From Chlorobiota bacterium (GTDB lineage Bacteria > Bacteroidota > Ignavibacteria > Ignavibacteriales > Melioribacteraceae): a stretch of 41,675 bases of DNA. The DNA lies in assembly GCA_013151245.1 (NCBI GenBank), contig JAADIR010000024.1, positions 1 to 41,675 of the forward strand, given 5' to 3'. Of this stretch, positions 35,195 to 41,675 are shown piece after piece. Each line of letters opens with the position of its first letter. Positions within the stretch are counted from its first letter, which is position 1. The notes beneath the pieces were generated by a model. The model saw nothing but the letters and a program-made list of their open reading frames with translations, searched no databases and was not told the DNA's origin. The translations under genes and the position numbers were made by a program.

Positions 35195-36979
35195 TTATTT
35201 TATGCCCGAAATTATTTTTAAGAACTCATCGGGGGAAATAAAGCCAGTTAAACGCCTAACTTCTTTGCCGTTTGTATCATAAATCAACAAAGTCGGCATC
35301 CCGCGTATGTTGAATTTTTCTCTGATCTTTTCGCTTTCTTCCGACATGGATTTTGTTAAATCCACTTTGAAATTTTTAAAGTCGGACATAACTGAAATCA
35401 CTTTTTCGTCCGCAAACGTAATATGATCCAACTCTTTGCAAGGGATGCACCAATCGGCGTAAAAATCTATGAAAATTTTGTCTCCGTTAGCCAGCGCTTC
35501 TTCATATTTCGCGTCGCTGTATTTAATCCATTCGGGCGAATGATCTTCGCTTGGGATGAGCGCGTAAACGGATACGGCTAGAATAACCAGCGAAAAAACT
35601 ATTTTGAAAACGAAGAATCCTTTCACGCTGTCCGCAGCTCTTTCAAATATTAAAAGATAAAGAGCCATCAAAACGCCGTAGGCGGGAAGAAGCCAACTTT
35701 GAAAATCTTTAGGCAGCAGCGGAAGTATGAAATAGATTGCCATTCCGATCAACAGAAAACCGAAGATGTGTTTCACCGATTCCATCCACATTCCCGACCG
35801 CGGAAGATTTTTGATTTTACCGGAGAAGAGAGCGAGGAATAAATAGGGAAATCCCAAACCGACCGCCAAAAAGAAGAACATCAAAAAACCGTAAACCGGA
35901 TCCCCTTTAGCTGCCACGTAAGTTACCAACCCCAACACGAAAGGACCGATACAAGGAGCGGCGACTATTCCCATCGTCAAACCCATAAAGAAAGAACCGA
36001 ACATACCGGATTTTGCGCCGCCGGCTTTCATCACCCAAGAATCGGGGAACTTAAATTCATACAAACCGAACATGCTTAACGAAAGCGCAAACAACACAAG
36101 GGCGACCACTAAAATTACAATCGGATTCTGAAGCAAAGCGCCGAAGATCGCGCCGCTTAAGGAGGTTACGACGCCCACCACCGAATATGTCAGCGCAATA
36201 CCCAAAACGTAAACCACGCCGAGCATGAAAAGACGCTTTGTGCTTCCTTCGCTTTGCCCGCCGAAGTAACCGATCGTTATGGGAATAAGCGGATAAACGC
36301 ACGGCGTTAGGTTCAAAGCCAGTCCGCCGAGAAAAACAAAAAACAAACTCAAGAGCAAACCGCTTGATTCCAGAGTGTCGGCAAGCGAAGATTCGTCGTC
36401 GGTCGTTTCTTCAACATGCGGAGTGTAGGCAATATCAATTCCGGAAAACTTTTCCTGATTTATTTCGTTGATTGCGGTTTTGTTATCCACCACTTTAAAT
36501 TTAATAACGGTTTTTACGTCGTTGGGCGCCATGCACGAAGCGTCGTTGCACGCTTGATAATTTAAGATAACGACAATCGAATCTTCTCCCAACGGCGCGT
36601 CGTCTGCTATTTTCACTAATCCGCCGATTTTGAATTCGCGTTCGTAAACCGCCACGGGCTTATCGGAAAAGGAGAAATTCACTTCTTTGTGTTTCGGATA
36701 TACGACGTTCGTCAATGTAAAAGATTCGTTCTTTCCCAGTTCCAAAACGGTAGGAATTAAAAACTCGTCTTTCGGAGTGTGAGAATTGATGTGCCATCCT
36801 TCGTCAATTTTTCCTTCGACAACAATTTTCAATTCCATTCCCGGCTGAACTTTATCGAACGAAGAAAACGCTTCGATTTTCACAAGATCGGTTTTCATTT
36901 CGCCGAATAACTGCGCCGGCGTTTTGACCCCGAAAGCCAAAACCAACAGAACCATCATAACGCTAAATTTCTTGAACAT
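35195..36979 (-). CDS. dsbD: Thiol:disulfide interchange protein DsbD
   Basis: DsbD carries reducing power from cytoplasmic thioredoxin to the periplasm. The 594-residue protein has an N-terminal signal sequence (about 1-22), the immunoglobulin-like alpha domain (about 30-175) with the cysteine pair in ACNDASCMAP, a membrane domain of eight hydrophobic segments (about 205-470) with its two active cysteines in LTPCVYPLIPI and AAPCIGPFVLG, and a C-terminal thioredoxin domain with WCIPCKEL. All six expected cysteines are present. The GAGGTAAAA-ATG start is clear. It follows nadE by 12 nt, so they are probably co-transcribed. Confidence 0.95.
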   Translation of the reverse strand: MFKKFSVMMVLLVLAFGVKTPAQLFGEMKTDLVKIEAFSSFDKVQPGMELKIVVEGKIDEGWHINSHTPKDEFLIPTVLELGKNESFTLTNVVYPKHKEVNFSFSDKPVAVYEREFKIGGLVKIADDAPLGEDSIVVILNYQACNDASCMAPNDVKTVIKFKVVDNKTAINEINQEKFSGIDIAYTPHVEETTDDESSLADTLESSGLLLSLFFVFLGGLALNLTPCVYPLIPITIGYFGGQSEGSTKRLFMLGVVYVLGIALTYSVVGVVTSLSGAIFGALLQNPIVILVVALVLFALSLSMFGLYEFKFPDSWVMKAGGAKSGMFGSFFMGLTMGIVAAPCIGPFVLGLVTYVAAKGDPVYGFLMFFFLAVGLGFPYLFLALFSGKIKNLPRSGMWMESVKHIFGFLLIGMAIYFILPLLPKDFQSWLLPAYGVLMALYLLIFERAADSVKGFFVFKIVFSLVILAVSVYALIPSEDHSPEWIKYSDAKYEEALANGDKIFIDFYADWCIPCKELDHITFADEKVISVMSDFKNFKVDLTKSMSEESEKIREKFNIRGMPTLLIYDTNGKEVRRLTGFISPDEFLKIISGIK

Positions 36980-36991
36980 TTTTACCTCTTT

Positions 36992-38641
36992 CTATTTATT
37001 ATTTTTTCTTTTCCATTTTTGCACAATCGGAAATCTTCTTCCGTAGCCGAACGCCTTTGAAGATACGCGAATTACCGGCGCGGCTTGTTTCCGTTTGAAT
37101 TCGTTTCTGTCAACCATGCTTAAAACATATTGCACTACTTCCGCGTCGCCTATTTCCTTTACGATAGCGTGAAACTCTTTGTATTCTTCCAAATACATTC
37201 TTAAAATTTTGTCGAGCAAATCGTATGGCGGCAGCGAGTCTTGATCCGTTTGATCGGGACGAAGTTCCGCCGACGGCGGTTTTGTAATAATGTTGCGCGG
37301 AATAATTTCTTTTTCCCGATTAATGAATTCCGCCAATTTATAAACTTCGGTTTTGTAAACGTCGCCAATGACGGCGAGCGCGCCGCACATATCGCCGTAG
37401 AGCGTTGCGTAACCGACGGCGATTTCCGATTTGTTCCCGGTCGTAAGCAGCATATAATTAAACTTGTTCGAAAGCGCCATTAAATAAAGTCCGCGTATTC
37501 TTGCTTGAATATTTTCTTCGGCGATATTCGGCGGAAGGTTTTTGAAACTCGGCTCCAAAACTTCCAATGCTTTTTCGAAAACGGGTTGAATGGAAATGTT
37601 CTCGGAAGAGATTCCGAGATTTTCAATCAGCGCGTTCGCGTCGGTTACGCTTCCTTCGGATGAATATTGCGAAGGCATCGCAACAACGTGAACGTTCTCT
37701 TTCCCCAGCGCGCGATAGGCGATATAAGCCACAATCGCCGAATCAATTCCGCCGCTTAAACCGACGAGCGCTTTTGTGAAACCGGTTTTTCGCGCGTAAT
37801 CTTTTACGCCCAAAATCAATGCGTTTAAAACTTCTTCTTCAAAAATTCCTTCTATCTTTTCAACGGGTTCGTAATTTTCTGCGGAATCGAACATGAAAAA
37901 ATCTTCTTCGTATCTTTTCCCGATTTTTACAAGCTCGCCGGAAGAATTGTAGCACATGCTTGCGCCGTCGAAAACCAAATCGGTTTGCGCGCCCACGTTG
38001 CAAACGTAAGCGAGCGGCAAATTGTTTGTCTTCGTAAGAACCGAAAGCATCTTCTTCCGCTCTTCCCTTCTTCCGTAAGAATAGGGGCTTGCCGAAATGT
38101 TGATTAAATATGTCGCGCCTTTATCGAGCAGAATTTGAACGGGATCGTTTTTGTATCTGCGGGTTGACCAAAAATCTGCGTCGTTCCAAATATCTTCGCA
38201 AATAGAGACGCCGAGTTTCTCCCCTTTGAATTCGTGAATAAAAACATCCTTTGCAGATTCGAAGTAACGCACTTCGTCGAAAACGTCGTAATACGGAAGC
38301 AGCGTTTTATGTTGAACGAATTGAATCTTTCCGGCGTAACAAAGCGCGGCGGAATTGTAAATTCCGGTTCCGATCTTTTCGTCGTATTCGGAAATCGTTC
38401 CGAAAAGAAGCCCGGTTTCGTTTGTCTGCGCGGCGAGTTCTTCGGTAGCTTGCCAAACGGCTTCTCTGAATTCTTTCTTCTCAATTAAATCTTGCGGAGT
38501 GTAACCGCAGATTGAAAGTTCGGGAAAGATTACCAAATCCGCTCCGGCGTTAACGCCTTTCAAATATCCTTCGCGGATTTTCTCCTTGTTTCCTTCGATA
38601 TCCCCTATTGTGGGATTTATTTGGCAAAGAAATGTTTTCAT
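36992..38641 (-). CDS. nadE: Glutamine-dependent NAD+ synthetase
   Basis: NadE makes NAD+ from deamido-NAD+, ATP and glutamine, the last step of NAD synthesis. The 549-residue protein has an N-terminal nitrilase-type glutaminase domain (about 1-255) with the Glu-Lys-Cys triad in FPELSICGYTPQDL, HKTLLPYYDVFDE and VSICEDIWND, followed by the synthetase domain with the ATP-binding loop GLSGGIDSA and TTGNKSEIAVGYATLYGDMCGALAVIGD. The ATG at 38641 starts MKTFLCQINPTIGD, the family start; a TTG three codons earlier lies in the GGAG binding site. A promoter-like site is just upstream. Confidence 0.95.
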   Translation of the reverse strand: MKTFLCQINPTIGDIEGNKEKIREGYLKGVNAGADLVIFPELSICGYTPQDLIEKKEFREAVWQATEELAAQTNETGLLFGTISEYDEKIGTGIYNSAALCYAGKIQFVQHKTLLPYYDVFDEVRYFESAKDVFIHEFKGEKLGVSICEDIWNDADFWSTRRYKNDPVQILLDKGATYLINISASPYSYGRREERKKMLSVLTKTNNLPLAYVCNVGAQTDLVFDGASMCYNSSGELVKIGKRYEEDFFMFDSAENYEPVEKIEGIFEEEVLNALILGVKDYARKTGFTKALVGLSGGIDSAIVAYIAYRALGKENVHVVAMPSQYSSEGSVTDANALIENLGISSENISIQPVFEKALEVLEPSFKNLPPNIAEENIQARIRGLYLMALSNKFNYMLLTTGNKSEIAVGYATLYGDMCGALAVIGDVYKTEVYKLAEFINREKEIIPRNIITKPPSAELRPDQTDQDSLPPYDLLDKILRMYLEEYKEFHAIVKEIGDAEVVQYVLSMVDRNEFKRKQAAPVIRVSSKAFGYGRRFPIVQKWKRKNNK

Positions 38642-38666
38642 ATTCTCCAAAAATTTTTAAGCTATA

Positions 38667-38695
38667 AAAATAGCTATGAATAAACCGTTTTGCAA
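38667..38695 (-). promoter_or_regulatory. Predicted promoter for nadE-dsbD
   Basis: On the minus strand TTGCAA (38690-38695) and TATTTT (38667-38672) are spaced by 17 nt, close to the arrangement upstream of tRNA-Tyr. The expected start leaves a leader of about 18 nt before the nadE ATG. Confidence 0.65.
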
Positions 38696-38924
38696 TTACG
38701 ACGAATTTACATAATCAGATATCCGGACTATAAATCATTCACTCAATTAATAATCAATCCCCAAAAAGAATTATTGAATGGATGTATGGTTGAATGAGCG
38801 CAAGTTATACATTCATTCCGCCTTTTTGTTTTACTAATTTACGATTGAGAAATATTTATTTTTGTCGGCTGGAAAACATTTTCTGTAATTTATCGGTAGG
38901 GAGACGAAAATTTACGCTTTCAAT

Positions 38925-39019
38925 AACACAGTAGTCCCGATTTATGCTCGGCATTTCCGCGGAATTCTGCTCGCAGAGCCCGGTGGGCGAACTGCGAATC
39001 GGGACGGTCAATCTGTGTT
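38925..39019. repeat. Nested inverted repeat with TCCCGA core
   Basis: Outer arms AACACAG (38925-38931) and CTGTGTT (39013-39019) enclose inner arms GTCCCGATT (38934-38942) and AATCGGGAC (38997-39005). The interior of about 55 nt is GC-rich and contains further partial inverted repeats. The inner arms are the palindrome type found in the tRNA relics. Confidence 0.65.
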
Positions 39020-39057
39020 AAGTAAAATGGGGAAAGTTTTTTTATTTGGATTAACGT

Positions 39058-39089
39058 CGCAGATTGCCCGCTGCGCTAAGCAATCTGCG
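39058..39089. repeat. CGCAGA-type palindrome followed by TTAC
   Basis: CGCAGATTGC and GCAATCTGCG form a perfect 10-bp stem with a 12-nt loop. It is followed by TTAC, as is the shorter palindrome at 312-331. Confidence 0.65.
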
Positions 39090-39133
39090 TTACAATCCGT
39101 TTTATAGTTATAACGAGCAAGCCAAAAAATTCT

Positions 39134-39232
39134 CCGTCATCGCGAGCGAAGTAAAGCGATCTATTAGTTTGCGCACAATGCGGCAGATCGCCGCAGTCGT
39201 CCCGATAAATCGGGACTCCTTCGCGATAACGG
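39134..39232. repeat. Palindromic intergenic element with internal TCCCGAT palindrome
   Basis: The ends CCGTCATCGCGAGCGAAG and CCTTCGCGATAACGG are imperfect inverted repeats. A second, perfect 8-bp palindrome GTCCCGAT/ATCGGGAC (39199-39216) lies inside, near the right arm. The outer type (GTCATCGCGAGCGAAG...) resembles interspersed repeats known from many bacterial genomes. A related half-element is at about 41149-41174. Confidence 0.65.
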
Positions 39233-39323
39233 GGAAAATTAAGCTGCAAACTTAATTATCTAAGTTCATAAAACATTTTTTGTTTTTTTGCGTCTAACAT
39301 TACAAACAATCAGCGAGGTTGAC

Positions 39324-39806
39324 ATGAAAGAAAGATTATACCGATCAAGAAACAGAGTGATAGGAGGCGTATCGGCTGGACTCGGAGAATACTTGAATAT
39401 AGACCCCGTAATTGTTCGAGTTCTTTTTATCGTCTTTACGCTGGTTAACGGACTCGGTTTTCTTCTCTATATTATTCTATGGATAATCGTTCCCGAAGAA
39501 CCGCTGCCGGCGAACAATTTTTCATCCGCGGAAACGGAAAACGGCGATCCGATTGAAGCTGAATTTGTGGACGGAGAATCCGGAGGAAAAACTACAACCG
39601 AGTCAACTCAAGCGGCGCCGCAGAAGAAAAACAACGGCAGAGTTACAGCAGGAATTATCCTTATCTCTTTAGGATTGTTCTTCATTCTCCGCCGATATAT
39701 TCCGATTTTCCACTTTTGGGATTTCTTCCCGATACTTTTAATTGTTCTCGGCGGATTATTAATTTGGAATTCAATTAGGAGGAAAGACGATGACAACAGA
39801 AGTTAA
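39324..39806 (+). CDS. PspC-domain membrane protein
   Basis: The 160-residue protein begins with a PspC domain (about 1-58: MKERLYRSRNRVIGGVSAGLGEYLNIDPVIVRVLFIV), whose second half is a transmembrane segment. A polar linker (about 60-105, rich in Glu, Thr, Ala) leads to a second hydrophobic region (about 107-150) of two membrane segments resembling the N-terminus of LiaF-like proteins. GAGG lies 5 nt before the ATG at 39324; the frame is open 12 codons earlier from a TTG, but that lacks support. It overlaps the next gene by 17 nt. Envelope-stress sensing is the likely role, by family. Confidence 0.87.
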   Translation: MKERLYRSRNRVIGGVSAGLGEYLNIDPVIVRVLFIVFTLVNGLGFLLYIILWIIVPEEPLPANNFSSAETENGDPIEAEFVDGESGGKTTTESTQAAPQKKNNGRVTAGIILISLGLFFILRRYIPIFHFWDFFPILLIVLGGLLIWNSIRRKDDDNRS

Positions 39807-40710
39807 AAAACGCGAACGGCACGAGCAGTTTTTCTGGGGATTTTTTCTTCTGACGCTCGGTTTTCTTTATATGCTCGATAAATACGCCGGACTGCATCTT
39901 TACGCAACGTTCGATTCCCTGTTCGAGCTTTGGCCCCTCATTTTGATTTTTTGGGGAATTTCCGTTTTGGTGAAAGGGACTTTTTTCCGTCCGATAATCA
40001 GTATTTTATTCGGGATTTTCGTAGCGCTTTTGCTTTACGGTTGGATTTCGCCGTCGTTTGTGGAAGACGAGGATTTTGAAAATGACGAATTCTCAATCGA
40101 ACGTTACGAAAGCGAATATAACGATTCGATATCGACTGCGACTTTAAAGATAAACTCCGGCGTAGGAAAATTGAGAATCGAACACACCACTTTGGCACTT
40201 TCGCGATTGATTGCAAAAAGCGACGGCGTTTCATATTCTTTCAAAACTTTTTATCACGATTCTTCGGCGTCGGTTCGAATAAAAATGCTCGAATCGAGTT
40301 TTGATATTTTCGACGGCGATTTTAACAACATAGAAGTTAAGCTGAATGAAAATCCGGTTTGGAATATCCGCTTGAATCTCGGCGCCACTTCGTCAAAATT
40401 GTATCTCGATAAATTCAAAATAAAATCGTTTGATATGAACGCCGGGGCGAGCAAATCTTATATTAAATTCGGTTCGCTTTACGACAGCGTTTATGTTTCG
40501 ATTGACGCGGGAGCTTCTTCTTTGAAAATCGCCATTCCCGAAAACGCCGGCTGCCGCGTTGCGGGAGAGACTGCGCTTTTTTCGAAATCATTGGAAGGGT
40601 TCAATAAGAAAAACGGAATTTACGAAACTCCAAATCTTGACTCGGCAAGCGTGAAGTTTTTTATTTCGATCGACGGAGGCGTTTCTAAATTGAAGATTGT
40701 ACGATATTAA
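39790..40710 (+). CDS. LiaF-like membrane protein with beta-rich C-terminal domain
   Basis: The 306-residue protein has three N-terminal membrane segments (about 13-31, 43-62 and 66-86) and a large C-terminal region (about 115-306) of short beta-strand-like repeats (INSGVGKLRIEH, LNLGATSSKLYLDKF, MNAGASKSYIKF, SIDAGASSLKIAI, SIDGGVSKLKIVRY). This looks like the repeated strands of the beta-helical domain of LiaF/adhesin-type proteins. It starts within the preceding PspC gene (17-nt overlap) with AGGAGG 7 nt upstream of ATG, so the two are co-expressed. A role in sensing envelope damage is inferred. Confidence 0.82.
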   Translation: MTTEVKKRERHEQFFWGFFLLTLGFLYMLDKYAGLHLYATFDSLFELWPLILIFWGISVLVKGTFFRPIISILFGIFVALLLYGWISPSFVEDEDFENDEFSIERYESEYNDSISTATLKINSGVGKLRIEHTTLALSRLIAKSDGVSYSFKTFYHDSSASVRIKMLESSFDIFDGDFNNIEVKLNENPVWNIRLNLGATSSKLYLDKFKIKSFDMNAGASKSYIKFGSLYDSVYVSIDAGASSLKIAIPENAGCRVAGETALFSKSLEGFNKKNGIYETPNLDSASVKFFISIDGGVSKLKIVRY

Positions 40711-40769
40711 GAAGGGAGAAGGAGTTAAAATCGTCGCTCTACGATTATTCAGTCATTGGTAGTAATTTG

Positions 40770-40859
40770 TCTCCGCTGCGCTTCGACGTAATTTGTTGCG
40801 GAGTTGCTACCGGTAATGGGTAATCGGTTATGGGTGATGAGTTTTTTCGTCTTTTGTTT
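40770..40859. repeat. 90-nt direct repeat, copy A
   Basis: It starts TCTCCGCTGCGCTTCGACG and ends CTTTTGTTT. It matches 40941-41030 with only two differences. It includes the imperfect internal duplication GGTAATGGGTAATCGGTTATGGGT. Confidence 0.85.
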
Positions 40860-40940
40860 CCGGTTTTTCGTTTTATTGTTAAATTGCTCTCGACGGTCAT
40901 TTGTCGTTTGGAATTATTGTTCGTTGTTCGATGTTATTTA

Positions 40941-41030
40941 TCTCCGCTGCGCTTCGACGTAATTTGTTGCGGAATTGTTACCGGTAATGGGTAATCGGTT
41001 ATGGGTGATGAGTTTTTTCGTCTTTTGTTT
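40941..41030. repeat. 90-nt direct repeat, copy B
   Basis: Second copy of the repeat at 40770-40859, displaced by 171 nt. A third partial start (TCTCCGCTACGCCG) lies near 41250. Confidence 0.85.
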
Positions 41031-41301
41031 TAATTGTTGTATTGTTCAATTGACGAATTATCATCATTTGTAATTGGGTAAAACAGTTCATGGTAAGTTG
41101 TTCAACGCTATTCATCTTAATCAGAAAGTTTTCTGAACGGTAAAACAGATTCCTTCGCTTCGCTCGGAATGACGATTGATTTTCGTTTTATTGTTAAATT
41201 GTTTTCGTCAGCATCTGTCATTGGAAAAATTTGTTCGTTGTTATTTGTCTCCGCTACGCCGCAAAAAATTCTCCATTCTCAATTATCCATTATCCATTGC
41301 T

Positions 41302-41675
41302 TCATTCGCCCATTACTTTGATGATTACGCGCTTTCTTCTTCGTCCGTCGAACTCGGCGTAATAGACTTGCTGCCACGGACCGAAATCCAATCTTCCGTC
41401 GGTTACGGGAATAACCACTTGATGATGAACGAGGAGATTCTTAAGGTGCGCGTCTCCGTTATCTTCGCCTGTGCGGTGGTGGCGGTAATCCGGTTTGAAC
41501 GGAGCGAGATTTTCAAGCCATTCGTCGATATCCTCAATGAGTCCCGTCTCGGCGTCGTTAACGTAAATGCCGGCGGTTATGTGCATCGCGGAGACGAGAA
41601 TCATGCCTTCCCTAATTCCGCTTTTAGCGAGCGCGTCTTCAACTTCGCCGGTGATGTTGATATATTCTCTTCTCT
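41302..41675 (-). CDS. YjbQ-family protein, 5' end beyond the window
   Basis: The reading frame is open from the edge, so the N-terminus is missing; about 123 residues are visible ([20 protein letters not shown] and on). Family landmarks of the UPF0047/YjbQ group are [73 protein letters not shown], and the basic end [13 protein letters not shown]. Conserved His and Asn in the [10 protein letters not shown] block are present. Some members show thiamine-phosphate synthase side activity; the true role is not established. A short start at 41604 (Met) is only an internal codon. The gene ends in TGA. Confidence 0.85.
   Translation of the reverse strand, partial: RREYINITGEVEDALAKSGIREGMILVSAMHITAGIYVNDAETGLIEDIDEWLENLAPFKPDYRHHRTGEDNGDAHLKNLLVHHQVVIPVTDGRLDFGPWQQVYYAEFDGRRRKRVIIKVMGE

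Larger units (their letters stand above)
38696..39323. other. Non-coding gap with nested palindromes
   Basis: No gene is supported; a 63-codon frame at 39064-39255 is made entirely of repeat sequence. The first part (about 38700-38900) is AT-rich low-complexity sequence with ATTGAATGGATG-like motifs. Three palindromic elements follow (38925-39019, 39058-39089, 39134-39232). The last 90 nt before the PspC gene hold its ribosome binding site but no promoter I can name. It is the divergent intergenic region between nadE (minus) and pspC (plus). Confidence 0.7.
40711..41301. other. Non-coding gap of decayed direct repeats
   Basis: No gene is supported. The region is built of repeated modules: a 90-nt module at 40770-40859 and again at 40941-41030, a second module starting TTTTCGTTTTATTG at about 40865 and about 41180, an AT-rich ATCCATTATCCATTG stretch near 41285, and a half-element TTCCTTCGCTTCGCTCGGAATGACG near 41150. 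A small AATCGT/ACGATT hairpin is at 40729-40746, without a U-tract. I see no clear terminator for the LiaF-like gene. Confidence 0.7.

Noticed and set aside
39064-39255. 63-codon frame in the nadE-pspC gap
   Set aside because: Consists of palindromic repeat sequence only and lacks a ribosome binding site.
40729-40746. Terminator after the LiaF-like gene
   Set aside because: The AATCGT/ACGATT stem is short and lacks a T-run.
40770-41030. CRISPR-like array
   Set aside because: Only two long (90-nt) copies with an 81-nt interval that itself is repetitive; no short regular repeats and no cas genes.

Overview
The window is about 38% GC. It most resembles a member of the Ignavibacteria (Bacteroidota/Chlorobiota group). 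The reasons are the RpoB/RpoC/SecY-type protein sequences, the fused gamma-alpha 2-oxoacid:ferredoxin oxidoreductase, the DsbD and NadE types, SD-led genes of low GC, and intergenic TCCCG/CGGGA palindromes. This placement is an inference from reading the proteins; no search was run.

About three quarters of the window (positions 410-32089, all on the minus strand) is one continuous gene-expression cluster. In transcription order it runs: tRNA-Tyr, tRNA-Gly, a small GIY-YIG nuclease gene with degraded copies behind it, tRNA-Thr, rpmG, tRNA-Trp, secE-nusG, rplKAJL-rpoBC, then a strong promoter-like site, rpsL-rpsG-fusA-tuf, the S10 operon (rpsJ to rpsQ), the spc operon (rplN to infA/rpmJ) and the alpha operon (rpsM to rplQ). 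It closes with a rho-independent terminator at 356-389. Every classical member of the str/S10/spc/alpha series is present except adk. A tRNA-Gln gene lies inside the spc operon between rplR and rpsE. A promoter-like site precedes tRNA-Tyr and another follows rpoC; hairpins without U-tracts lie between rplL and rpoB and between tuf and rpsJ.

Upstream of the cluster, also on the minus strand, is a metabolic block: nadE (glutamine-dependent NAD synthetase), dsbD (thiol:disulfide interchange protein), and korA-korB (2-oxoacid:ferredoxin oxidoreductase), ending in a terminator at 32169-32202. The only plus-strand genes are a PspC-domain protein and a LiaF-like membrane protein, which overlap and look like an envelope-stress pair. 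The window ends in a YjbQ-family gene cut by the edge.

The non-genic stretches (1-355, 31269-31607, 38696-39323, 40711-41301) are dense in palindromes and decayed direct repeats. The most unusual locus is 31376-31922. There an intact tRNA-Gly is followed, one base after its 3' end, by the ATG of a GIY-YIG nuclease gene. The last codons and stop of that gene lie inside a second, degraded tRNA-Gly-like sequence. This in turn is followed by another tRNA end and a truncated second copy of the nuclease gene. In both tRNA relics the missing arm is replaced by a short TCCCG...CGGGA palindrome, and relatives of this palindrome occur elsewhere in the window, often nested inside other inverted repeats. 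This looks like a tRNA-associated nuclease element caught in tandem duplication and decay.
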